Shown in pieces: positions 8,628-15,388 of a DNA stretch of 64,000 nucleotides. Position 1 is the stretch's first letter. The number at the start of each line of letters is the position of its first letter. Made by a program: the position numbers and the translations under genes. Location: assembly GCA_020854825.1 (NCBI GenBank), contig JAHKLY010000001.1, positions 62,001 to 126,000 on the forward strand, read 5' to 3'. The DNA comes from Microcaldota archaeon (GTDB lineage Archaea > Micrarchaeota > Micrarchaeia > Anstonellales > JAHKLY01). A model generated the notes under the pieces. That model was not told the DNA's origin and searched no databases. It was given only the letters and a program-made list of their open reading frames with translations.

Positions 8628-9518
8628 TCATTTTACGTACTCTTTATACTGTATACCAAATAACTCATAGATATATTTTACAAAGTCTTTTTCTTTATTA
8701 TCAGAGTCATATTTTTGTAAAACTAAATAATAATACATTTTTTCATCATTAAATATATTTATCAAAGGATATTCTGCGTTTAACATAATAAAATTCATTA
8801 AAAGTCTTGCTACTCTTCCATTTCCATCTCCAAAAGGATGAATTTTCACAAATTTTAGGTGCATTAGAGAAGCTAATTCAATTATATGAAGTTTATTTTT
8901 GTTTATATTATACCACCCTATTAATTCGAACATGAGTTTTGGTAATTCTTGATACTTAGGACAAAAATAATTACCTACTTTCACATCATAAATTCTAAAT
9001 TTTCCAGCATCCTGCATAAGCCCATTCATTTCTATTTTATGGAGCTTTAGTATAAACTCTATACTTATATCCTCTTTATACATAAATAAATAATCAATAC
9101 ACTGTTTCATATTTTTTATTTCTTTTACATCTCTTTTCTTTGTTTCTAATCCTTTAATTTTTTTACCTTTTAATACTTCTTCAGTATCTTTAAGAGATAA
9201 TGTATTCCCTTCTATTGCATTTGTGTTATAAATAAAACTTATTAATTTCTGTTTCTCAGTTTTCCATAACGTTTTATCAATTTTATATTTTTTAGAATAT
9301 TCTTTTTTTATTTTATCAACAATTTTCAATTGTCGTTTAGTCAGATAATGCTTTATTTTAATTTTCGTTTTCTTCTTTTTCAAATATTTCTCTATATCTT
9401 TTGGGATTTTTGTCCCAAGATATTTTCTCTTTTTCTTAAACTTCCCATTAACTCTTTTTGTTTTAGTAAGATAGTAATAAATGTTACCGTTTATTTTTTT
9501 CTTTTCAATATATGCCAT
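8628..9518 (-). CDS. Fic family protein (copy 1)
   Basis: The 296-residue protein has a complete Fic active-site motif, H-P-F-G-D-G-N-G-R-V-A-R, near residue 232, as needed for transfer of AMP or another nucleotide moiety to proteins. Upstream, T-N-A-I-E-G-N near residue 98 matches the autoinhibitory [ST]-x-x-x-E-[GN] helix, placing it among the Fic proteins inhibited in cis. The first 45 residues form a basic beta-hairpin-like domain (I-N-G-N-I-Y-Y-Y-L-T then V-N-G-K-F-K-K-K-R-K-Y-L-G) that is also found in the second Fic protein of this island. The promoter has two GGGGGCAC repeats around a TATA-like box. Target protein unknown. Confidence 0.9.
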   Translation of the reverse strand: MAYIEKKKINGNIYYYLTKTKRVNGKFKKKRKYLGTKIPKDIEKYLKKKKTKIKIKHYLTKRQLKIVDKIKKEYSKKYKIDKTLWKTEKQKLISFIYNTNAIEGNTLSLKDTEEVLKGKKIKGLETKKRDVKEIKNMKQCIDYLFMYKEDISIEFILKLHKIEMNGLMQDAGKFRIYDVKVGNYFCPKYQELPKLMFELIGWYNINKNKLHIIELASLMHLKFVKIHPFGDGNGRVARLLMNFIMLNAEYPLINIFNDEKMYYYLVLQKYDSDNKEKDFVKYIYELFGIQYKEYVK

Positions 9519-9533
9519 TTTATCAAATTTATT

Positions 9534-9567
9534 GGGGGCACAAAGCTTAAAAGCGTTTAGGGGGCAC
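9534..9567 (-). promoter_or_regulatory. Duplicated 8-base element around the fic1 TATA box
   Basis: GGGGGCAC occurs at 9534-9541 and again at 9560-9567 on the plus strand, 26 bases apart. The minus-strand TATA-like TTTTAA at 9547-9552 lies between the two copies, about 30 bases before the fic1 start codon. Two direct repeats bracketing a TATA box look like an operator that would block TBP/TFB access. The regulator is unknown. Confidence 0.4.
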
Positions 9568-9626
9568 GGAGACTACCAAAAGTATTATAGTCACCAGTTC
9601 CTGGAGCTCTGATAATTAAACAATGT

Positions 9627-10363
9627 TTAACAATCAACAAACTTTCTAGATTTTTTTAAAAAATCTGTGAAATTTTTTCTTTTTTCATAAATTTCTTGTA
9701 ATCCATATACTACTGGTTTTCCGTTTATTAAATATAAATCATATTCTTTATAAGAAGAAAATGGATACTTAAATATGTGCTGAATTTTTTTATCATTTAA
9801 GATAATCTTTGGAACCATTTCACTTAAATGCCATATTTTATTTGGTGCTTCAAATTTAGAGATATCATCTTTTGGAAATATCTTTTTCCACTTATCAAAA
9901 TAAATAAAATGTAATAACTCATGTATTGTAATTGCTTTCATATTTTTTATATTTTCTTTATAGTATAAATCAAATGTTCTTTTTTCTAAATATCTTGGCA
10001 TATTGGATTTAAAGATATTCTTGCTTGAATTATTTTATCTTCTCTCAACCAATTAGTTTCAATAATTTCGGAAAATGCAATCATTATTTCATCATTAATT
10101 TTATCCCATTCTTTCTGAAAAATCATTATTTTTTTATTTAAAAGAGAACTATTTTTATGAAACTCATTTGTAAAAAAAGAAGATACAACTTTTTTCCTTT
10201 CTTTTTTAGTTCTACAATCTTTTAATTCATTTTTTAATTGAGGATATACTGTAAATATGGTTTTACTCCATTTTGTTGTATTTTCAAAATTCAAAAATGT
10301 ATTGATTACATCAATAGATTCATCTAACGGACAAACAATAAATTTAACTTTTGGGATAACCAT
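9627..10363 (-). pseudogene. HExxH metallopeptidase-like protein, frameshifted
   Basis: Two frames encode what looks like one protein of about 246 residues. The first ends ...S-L-N-P-I-C then runs out of frame; the second continues P-R-Y-L-E-K-R-T-F-D-L-Y-Y. Adding one C to TGCCAAGA (near 9998) gives S-L-N-P-I-C-P-R-Y-L without interruption. The second half has the zinc-site motif H-E-L-L-H-F, then F-D-K-W-K and W-H-L-S-E-M, the order expected in a zincin-like metallopeptidase. If the sequence is right, the second part could still be made from its own ATG, since the frames overlap by 16 bases. It sits between the two Fic genes. Substrate unknown. Confidence 0.6.
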
Positions 10364-10450
10364 ATATTTTTTAAAACAACAAAGAGTTTAAATCTTTAAA
10401 TAATTTTTATCCTCCCTTTATACCAGATGTATTTAACTATTAAAATACTG

Positions 10451-10513
10451 AAGGTAGGGCATAACTTTTGAAACAAACTAATTTTAAAGAGATAAAAGGT
10501 AGGGCATAACTTT
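10451..10513 (+). repeat. 18-base direct repeat pair upstream of fic2
   Basis: AAGGTAGGGCATAACTTT occurs exactly at 10451-10468 and at 10496-10513, 45 bases apart. The 3' end of the second copy enters the TATA-like TTTAAAAA at 10511-10518, which is 26 bases before the ATG of fic2, so the transcript should be leaderless. The position suggests an operator; only two copies exist here, so it is not a CRISPR. The remaining gap upstream (from 10364) is AT-rich with no further feature seen. Confidence 0.55.
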
Positions 10514-10540
10514 AAAAAGAAGTAGATTTATATTATAAAT

Positions 10541-11458
10541 ATGGTATATTTAAAGAAACGAACAGTTAAGGGAATAGACTACTATTATGCAGTAGAAAAC
10601 AAAAAGCTTAATGGAAAAATTGTACAAAAAAATGCATATTATTTTGGAAATAAAAAACCAAATAAATATGAATGGCAAGCTGTTGTTTATGCTCTTAAAA
10701 ATAAAGATGTTTTTAATCCAAAAAAACATGAGATAACTAAAGATCAGATCAAAAGAATAATAGAAATAAACAAAAGAATGCAAAAAGATTTTAAAGAAAT
10801 GTCAAGGAGTGAAAAAGACAATTTTAATGAAAAATTTTATAATGAATATATTTACAATACAAATTCTATCGAAGGTTCAACTTTAACTAAAAAAGAAACT
10901 TATTTTGTCACACATGATAATAAAGGAATTGAAGGAAAAGATTTGAAAGAAATATATATGGCTAGAAACTTAAATTATGCAATAAAATTTATAAAGGATT
11001 ACAAGGGAGATTTAACTCTAAGATTTATTAAGAAATTACATAGTATAATACAAGAAAATATTCAACCAAAAGAAGAATTAGGAAAATATAAAAAAAGACA
11101 AAATTACATTATTGGAAATGATTTTATACCTACTCCTCCCGCATTAGTTAAAAAAAGAATGATGAGTTTAATAGGATGGTACGGGCATAACAAAAAGAAA
11201 TATTCTCCTTTTGAATTAGCATGTATATTCCATATAAAATTCGTAAGCATCCATCCATTTATAGATGGAAATGGAAGAACAGCAAGATTAATACATAATT
11301 TCATTTTAGAAAAAAATGATATTATACCCATTATTTATAGAACAAAAACAAAACAAAAATATTATTCAGCTTTAAAAAATGCACAAATGCACGGATTGCA
11401 TAAACCATTTATAGATTACTCGTTTGAAGAATTCATAAATACTTACGAGGGATATTAA
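10541..11458 (+). CDS. Fic family protein (copy 2)
   Basis: This 305-residue paralog of the Fic protein at 8.6-9.5 kb has the motif H-P-F-I-D-G-N-G-R-T-A-R near residue 245 and the autoinhibitory T-N-S-I-E-G-S near residue 107. The N-terminal 45 residues again form the beta-hairpin-like domain (V-K-G-I-D-Y-Y-Y-A-V, L-N-G-K-I-V-Q-K-N-A-Y-Y-F-G). A helical linker joins it to the Fic core. The shared extra domain shows both genes descend from one two-domain ancestor. It is convergent with the 15-residue-repeat gene, overlapping by 4 bases. AMP transfer to a protein is inferred from the family. Confidence 0.9.
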   Translation: MVYLKKRTVKGIDYYYAVENKKLNGKIVQKNAYYFGNKKPNKYEWQAVVYALKNKDVFNPKKHEITKDQIKRIIEINKRMQKDFKEMSRSEKDNFNEKFYNEYIYNTNSIEGSTLTKKETYFVTHDNKGIEGKDLKEIYMARNLNYAIKFIKDYKGDLTLRFIKKLHSIIQENIQPKEELGKYKKRQNYIIGNDFIPTPPALVKKRMMSLIGWYGHNKKKYSPFELACIFHIKFVSIHPFIDGNGRTARLIHNFILEKNDIIPIIYRTKTKQKYYSALKNAQMHGLHKPFIDYSFEEFINTYEGY

Positions 11459-11970
11459 CAAATTTCTTTGATAATTGTTTCTTTTTCAATAATTCTATCT
11501 ATTCTTATAGTATCAGTTGATGTACTTGTTTTATCTTCTCCTATTAATACTCGTATATACATATTTTCCCCTCCTGAAATATCACCTACTAGCGTATCAA
11601 CTTTGATATCTTTTCCTCCTGTGATATCTCCAACCATTGCATCTAAATCAATATTTGAACCATTTGTTATATCCCCATAAAGTTCATTAGCAGTAATATC
11701 TTCCCCTCCGGTAATATCTCCAGTTATCTTTTCTGCTTCAATTCCTTTCCCACCTTTAATATCTCCTTCAATTTCTCTTGCTTTAATAGAACCTGAAACT
11801 ATATCTCCCCGAATATCTGGACTTTGTTTATTAAACATATTTCCAATATGACTTAAAAGATGGTTTGGATTTAAATTACCGAAATCAATCATACCAAATG
11901 CAAATAAAATAGAAAAAAGAAAAACAATTACTACAACTCCTAAAAAAAATTTAAACATATTTGTAATCAT
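11455..11970 (-). CDS. Membrane-anchored protein with 15-residue repeats
   Basis: The 171-residue protein starts with one hydrophobic segment (residues 6-27), a probable uncleaved anchor. Residues 52-140 are tandem 15-residue repeats of the form G-D-I-T-G-G-x-x-I-x-A-x-x-I-x, six clear copies plus half-copies at each end. The regular spacing, the conserved G-D-I and alternating hydrophobic positions suggest a beta-solenoid-like rod. A charged 25-residue tail follows. I do not recognise the family and see no catalytic residues. Convergent with fic2 and divergent from the tRNA. Confidence 0.65.
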   Translation of the reverse strand: MITNMFKFFLGVVVIVFLFSILFAFGMIDFGNLNPNHLLSHIGNMFNKQSPDIRGDIVSGSIKAREIEGDIKGGKGIEAEKITGDITGGEDITANELYGDITNGSNIDLDAMVGDITGGKDIKVDTLVGDISGGENMYIRVLIGEDKTSTSTDTIRIDRIIEKETIIKEIC

Positions 11971-11977
11971 AGATTAA

Positions 11978-11985
11978 TTTATAAA
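11978..11985 (+). promoter_or_regulatory. Probable TATA box for tRNA-Arg
   Basis: TTTATAAA is centred about 32 bases before the mature 5' end of the tRNA, allowing a short leader. A second box, TATAAAA at 11994-12000, would start transcription inside the tRNA and is less likely. Confidence 0.35.
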
Positions 11986-12013
11986 TGGAAAACTATAAAA
12001 AGGATATTAGCAT

Positions 12014-12209
12014 GGGCTCGTAGCGTAGTTTGGTAGCCTTTCTTTTCTTAAAAGAAAAGAAATCCTTGAAAAAATGGAAATTGGCTGAATAAATAACGCG
12101 CTTGGCTTCGGACCAAGAGATCGTCGGTTCAAATACACTTTTTTCTTTTTTAAAAAAAAAGAAAAACCTGTACTAAAAAGAAAAAATGATGAAACTCCGG
12201 CCGGGCCCG
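12014..12209 (+). tRNA. tRNA-Arg(TCG) with two introns
   Basis: Three segments join into a normal 74-base tRNA: 12014-12037, 12098-12134 and 12197-12209. The acceptor stem GGGCTCG pairs with CGGGCCC and the discriminator is G, as usual for archaeal tRNA-Arg. The D-stem GCGT/GCGC, anticodon stem CTTGG/CCAAG with loop CTTCGGA (anticodon TCG, codon CGA), and T-stem GTCGG/CCGGC with loop TTCAAAT all pair. The first intron (about 60 bases) interrupts the 3' side of the D-stem and the second (about 62 bases) the T-loop; each boundary is ambiguous by one base. Each intron has a long T-rich/A-rich hairpin. CCA is not encoded. I did not confirm bulge-helix-bulge folds. Confidence 0.9.
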
Positions 12210-12211
12210 CT

Positions 12212-12568
12212 TTATATTTCAAAAAATTTAGTTTTACTTATTAAAATATACAAACATAATAAAATGATTAATACTAATCCCCAAAATAGTTCAAAAAAAG
12301 TATTTAAAGCAATTATATAACTTATCCAAATTAATAACACAAAAATCCAAAACCTTGCAAATTTTCTTTTAAATACGGCTATTGAAGCACTAAATAAAAT
12401 AATCACTATCGCCATTAACCCTTTATATAATGGTTCAATATCCCAGTATTGAATATAAGTCATTATTGATGCACAAGTAGATAAAACAATATTAATTACA
12501 ATTACTTGAAGATGATTTAACAATTCTCTTTCTTTTTTTCTCCAATTAAAGAACACTTCTTCTTCCAT
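12212..12568 (-). CDS. Small hypothetical membrane protein
   Basis: The 118-residue protein has a charged N-terminus of about 18 residues and four hydrophobic segments. No known family is recognised. The ATG is preceded by AGGTG with 5-base spacing even though it lies 52 bases inside the end of ksgA, which supports this start and suggests translational coupling. Its stop is only 3 bases from the end of the tRNA on the opposite strand. Confidence 0.6.
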   Translation of the reverse strand: MEEEVFFNWRKKERELLNHLQVIVINIVLSTCASIMTYIQYWDIEPLYKGLMAIVIILFSASIAVFKRKFARFWIFVLLIWISYIIALNTFFELFWGLVLIILLCLYILISKTKFFEI

Positions 12569-13317
12569 TCTTGCACCTTTTTTGAAATACTTAATATTTC
12601 TTCATTAGTAAGTTTAAAAACTCTTTTGTCCCTATTCTCTATTTCCTGTATTTGTTCTTCAATACATTTTTTAGAAATTTTGATATCATAACATGAATCC
12701 AATAATGCATTTTTAAGTGTCTTTTTCTTATGATTAAATAAGTATCTGATTATCTCTTCTGTTTTAAAGTCTATATTTATCTCTTTTTTTTCTAAAATTA
12801 TAACTATTGAATCAACTTTTGGTTTTGGGTTAAAATTAGATTTATCTACTATAAATTTAGTATTAATGTTAAAATACATTTGAGATATGAAACTTAAAAA
12901 ACCATATTTTGTTGACCTTTCAGTTTCAATTAATTTCAAAACAAATTCTTTTTGAAACATCAAAACAGCAGTATTAAATTTAAATTTTCTTAAATGAAGT
13001 AAAATATCTGATGAAATATAATATGGGACATTTCCAATAATAATATCAACTTCTCTAGGGGGAAATTTAAGAAAATCCCCACATAATATTAGCACATTCT
13101 TTTTTTTCTGAAATTTTTGTTTTAATAAATCACAAAATTTCTTATCTTTTTCAACACCTATAACTTTTTTTGCCTTTTCAGAAAGAAGTTCTGTTAATCT
13201 ACCATCGCCTGCGCCGATTTCAAGAACAATTTTGTTATTAATATCTACCAACTTTATTTCTTTTTTAAGAATTTTAGAGTTAACAAAAATTTGCCCTAAT
13301 TTTTTATTTTTTTTCAT
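12517..13317 (-). CDS. ksgA: 16S rRNA dimethyladenosine transferase
   Basis: KsgA/Dim1 dimethylates two adjacent adenosines near the 3' end of 16S rRNA. The 266-residue protein begins with K-K-L-G-Q-I-F-V and has the SAM-binding motif V-L-E-I-G-A-G-D-G-R-L-T near residue 31. The catalytic motif is G-N-V-P-Y-Y-I-S-S near residue 95, followed by F-Q-K-E-F-V. A short C-terminal helical domain follows. It is the last core gene of the L21e-RpoF-DUF655-KsgA cluster, an order conserved in archaea. Its start codon overlaps the end of the DUF655 gene. Confidence 0.93.
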   Translation of the reverse strand: MKKNKKLGQIFVNSKILKKEIKLVDINNKIVLEIGAGDGRLTELLSEKAKKVIGVEKDKKFCDLLKQKFQKKKNVLILCGDFLKFPPREVDIIIGNVPYYISSDILLHLRKFKFNTAVLMFQKEFVLKLIETERSTKYGFLSFISQMYFNINTKFIVDKSNFNPKPKVDSIVIILEKKEINIDFKTEEIIRYLFNHKKKTLKNALLDSCYDIKISKKCIEEQIQEIENRDKRVFKLTNEEILSISKKVQEWKKKCSLIGEKKKENC

Positions 13318-13880
13318 TAAAACCTACTCTCCTTTGTGATAGGAGGTTTAGAAAATAAATAATATTTAGTTGTGTGTTTTATTTCATCTAATATGCGTAT
13401 AACAAGAATATGAATCGGATCTGGTATTAAGGAAACTCTTTCTTGAATATCCTTAAAAGATTCAAATAATTTTTTCTCCCTTTCTTTTTTTATTTCCTCA
13501 GTATGTTTTTTTCCGATTCCGGGAAGTAATTCTAATTGATGCTGCCTTATTGATATTGCACCACACTTATTGAAAAAATTAATAAATTCTTGTTCTTTTT
13601 CAATAATTATTTCTTTAATAACAGACTCTAACTGACTTTTACCAGTTGCAGTTAAATCTTCATATTCAATCCTCCTCTTAATTCGTTCTACTTCATTTCT
13701 TCCGTCTTTGCCTACAAAGATTTTTTGTCCTATTGAAAGAGAAGTATCTTTTTTAACAGTTATTTCAAGTAATGTAAAATACGTAGTACCCATTACATGT
13801 GCGATGGGTTCCCTATACCTATCAGTAACTCTGCCTTGAGAAAGAAAATCTAATACATATGCATATTCTTCCATCTTCAT
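13317..13880 (-). CDS. DUF655 protein, predicted RNA-binding
   Basis: The 187-residue protein matches the archaeal DUF655 (COG1491) family: E-E-Y-A-Y-V-L-D-F near the start, T-Y-F-T-L-L-E near residue 33, R-I-E-Y-E-D-L-T near residue 70, then the helix-hairpin-helix segment H-Q-L-E-L-L-P-G-I-G-K-K near residue 115 and F-E-S-F-K-D-I. An OB-like N-terminal part plus the HhH region suggests nucleic acid binding. The ATG overlaps the TGA of rpoF. Biochemical role not established. Confidence 0.88.
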   Translation of the reverse strand: MKMEEYAYVLDFLSQGRVTDRYREPIAHVMGTTYFTLLEITVKKDTSLSIGQKIFVGKDGRNEVERIKRRIEYEDLTATGKSQLESVIKEIIIEKEQEFINFFNKCGAISIRQHQLELLPGIGKKHTEEIKKEREKKLFESFKDIQERVSLIPDPIHILVIRILDEIKHTTKYYLFSKPPITKESRF

Positions 13881-14374
13881 TTTTTATCACTCTTCTTTTC
13901 CTTTACTTTTTTTTCTTTCTTTTTTTCTTCTTTTGTTTCTGTTTTTTCTTTCTTTTTTTCTTCTTTTGTTTCTGTTTTTTCTTTCTTTTCCGCTACTTCT
14001 TGTGCTTTCTTTTTCTTCTTTATATATTCTTCCATTTTTGGTTTATAATTCATAATAATTTCAAATACCTTTTGTAATTTTTCAGAAGATAACTCAATTC
14101 TATCTTTAGCTAAAATTATTTTAAGTTGGGCTTCTTTCATAGGCATAATATCTACAATTTTTATTGCAGTTTTTTCATTAATTTCTTCTATTTCTAATAA
14201 TTGCGATATTAGCCCCTTTGTATCAGTTATTGATAATTTAACAAAATTTTCACAATAATCATGGCTGGTTTGCTGTTCATAACCTAACGGCCCTCTCTTT
14301 TTTCTTTTTTCTAATATTTCTAAAACTTCTGCAAGTGAAATATCTTTTGATTCTTTTAATTCATTTCCAATCAT
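13877..14374 (-). CDS. rpoF: DNA-directed RNA polymerase subunit F (Rpb4)
   Basis: RpoF pairs with RpoE to form the stalk of archaeal RNA polymerase; rpoE is also in this window. Residues 1-110 are the helical Rpb4-type domain with S-L-A-E-V-L-E-I-L near residue 13 and I-V-D-I-M-P near residue 73. The C-terminal 55 residues are an unusual Lys/Glu-rich tail built from an 11-residue unit (K-E-K-T-E-T-K-E-E-K-K) repeated twice. A GGTGT site precedes the ATG. The gene follows rpl21e by 8 bases. Confidence 0.9.
   Translation of the reverse strand: MIGNELKESKDISLAEVLEILEKRKKRGPLGYEQQTSHDYCENFVKLSITDTKGLISQLLEIEEINEKTAIKIVDIMPMKEAQLKIILAKDRIELSSEKLQKVFEIIMNYKPKMEEYIKKKKKAQEVAEKKEKTETKEEKKKEKTETKEEKKKEKKVKEKKSDKK
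13912..13985 (-). repeat. 33-base tandem repeat in the rpoF tail
   Basis: Two adjacent copies of a 33-base T/C-rich unit (on the plus strand) encode the repeated 11-residue Lys/Glu segment at the C-terminus of RpoF. The copies are nearly identical, which points to recent slippage. Confidence 0.7.
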
Positions 14375-14382
14375 ATTAACAC

Positions 14383-14664
14383 CTATTTTGATTTTTCAAG
14401 ATGAACTGCTGAAGAAATTAATTCTTTTAACTTATTTCCATCTTTTATTTCAATAACATAAGAGCTTCCTCTTTTTTCTACTACTTTACCTACCTTTCCA
14501 GTATATCTTGGATGTGGTATTCCTTTATGATAATTTCCTCTTATCTTAATAATTACTTTATCCCCCAAGTTAAATTCTTTAACAATATCACTAATTTTTA
14601 GTGTTTTTGAATTTCTTCCTACTGATCTTGTTTTTCCTGTTAATTTTCCTTTGCTTCTTTTCAT
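14383..14664 (-). CDS. rpl21e: Ribosomal protein L21e
   Basis: The 93-residue protein has the L21e features: a basic N-terminus (M-K-R-S-K-G-K-L-T-G-K-T-R), then F-N-L-G-D-K-V-I-I-K, then H-P-R-Y-T-G-K-V-G-K-V-V near residue 51 with a K-R-G-S-S-Y-V loop. It belongs to the large ribosomal subunit. It is the first gene of the L21e-rpoF-DUF655-ksgA operon and is divergent from tbp. Confidence 0.95.
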   Translation of the reverse strand: MKRSKGKLTGKTRSVGRNSKTLKISDIVKEFNLGDKVIIKIRGNYHKGIPHPRYTGKVGKVVEKRGSSYVIEIKDGNKLKELISSAVHLEKSK

Positions 14665-14724
14665 AAATATCCCTCTTTTAGTTAAAATAATAAAAAAGAT
14701 TTATTAAATTATAACCAACAAACC

Positions 14725-14734
14725 TATTTAAATA
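14725..14734 (+). promoter_or_regulatory. TATA box of tbp
   Basis: TATTTAAATA is a perfect palindrome in the gap between rpl21e and tbp and would start transcription near 14755. Being palindromic it could act in both directions, toward rpl21e as well. Confidence 0.5.
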
Positions 14735-14771
14735 CTTTCTTTTTAATATTGTTGAGTAAAAGGTGAAGATT

Positions 14772-15356
14772 TTGGCAGTAAATAATATAAAACCTAAATA
14801 CAGAATAGAAAATATTGTTGCTTCGGGAGAATTAAAGATAGAATTGGATTTATACTCCTTAGCATATAAACTAAAAGATATTGAATATGAACCAGAACAG
14901 TTTCCTGGTGCTATTCTTAAATTAAAGGAACCAAAGAGTTCATTATTATTATTTAAGAATGGAAAGGTTATTTGTACTGGTGCAAAGACAGAAGAGTTAA
15001 TTAAAAAAGCCATATTAAAAGCATTTAAATTGGTTTCCCCATATTCAAAAACTCCCCCTCCAAAAAGATTTGTAGTATCTTACGATGTACAAAATATTGT
15101 TGCTTCAGGAGAATTAAATGTTTCTTTAGACTTGTATACTTTAACTCAAAAATTCAAACAAATTGAATATGAACCAGAACAGTTTCCTGGTGCTATTCTT
15201 AAATTAAAGGAGCCAAAGAGTTCATTATTATTATTTAAGAATGGAAAGGTTATTTGTACTGGTTGTAAAACAGAAACAGAAGTTAAAAAAGCACTTGCAG
15301 TCACTGCAAAACTTCTTGCACCCTATGCAGATCCATTAGAAGAAAATAAGGAGTAG
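14772..15356 (+). CDS. tbp: TATA-box-binding protein
   Basis: TBP nucleates the archaeal transcription pre-initiation complex. The 194-residue protein has the two direct structural repeats of the saddle, each with N-I-V-A-S-G-E-L, E-P-E-Q-F-P-G and L-L-L-F-K-N-G-K-V-I-C-T-G. The halves are about 70% identical, far more than is usual, because a 102-base stretch is duplicated with one mismatch (see repeat entry). I start at TTG because AGGTGA lies 5 bases upstream; the only earlier in-frame choice, a GTG, overlaps that site. The tail is acidic. Expected function is normal, but DNA-contact symmetry should be unusually high. Confidence 0.93.
   Translation: MAVNNIKPKYRIENIVASGELKIELDLYSLAYKLKDIEYEPEQFPGAILKLKEPKSSLLLFKNGKVICTGAKTEELIKKAILKAFKLVSPYSKTPPPKRFVVSYDVQNIVASGELNVSLDLYTLTQKFKQIEYEPEQFPGAILKLKEPKSSLLLFKNGKVICTGCKTETEVKKALAVTAKLLAPYADPLEENKE
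14880..15263 (+). repeat. 102-base near-identical repeat within tbp
   Basis: Bases 14880-14981 and 15162-15263 are identical except for one A/G change (GGAA versus GGAG). They encode the same 34 residues in both halves of TBP. Flanking codons diverge normally, so a segment of one half was copied onto the other recently. Confidence 0.95.
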
Positions 15357-15357
15357 G

Positions 15358-15365
15358 TTTATATA
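15358..15365 (+). promoter_or_regulatory. TATA box of the 16-kb membrane-apparatus operon
   Basis: TTTATATA is centred about 27 bases before the ATG of the first membrane protein, just after the tbp stop. The eight genes that follow have no intergenic room for another promoter, so this one probably drives all of them as a leaderless polycistronic transcript. Confidence 0.55.
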
Positions 15366-15388
15366 CTTTTTCTTCGTGATTTTCTTTA

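Noticed and set aside
10451-10513. CRISPR array
   Set aside because: Only two repeat copies, one near a promoter, and no cas genes.
12007-12222. A minus-strand protein gene over the tRNA
   Set aside because: The plus strand holds a full intron-containing tRNA, and the antisense translation is low-complexity where it crosses the intron hairpins.
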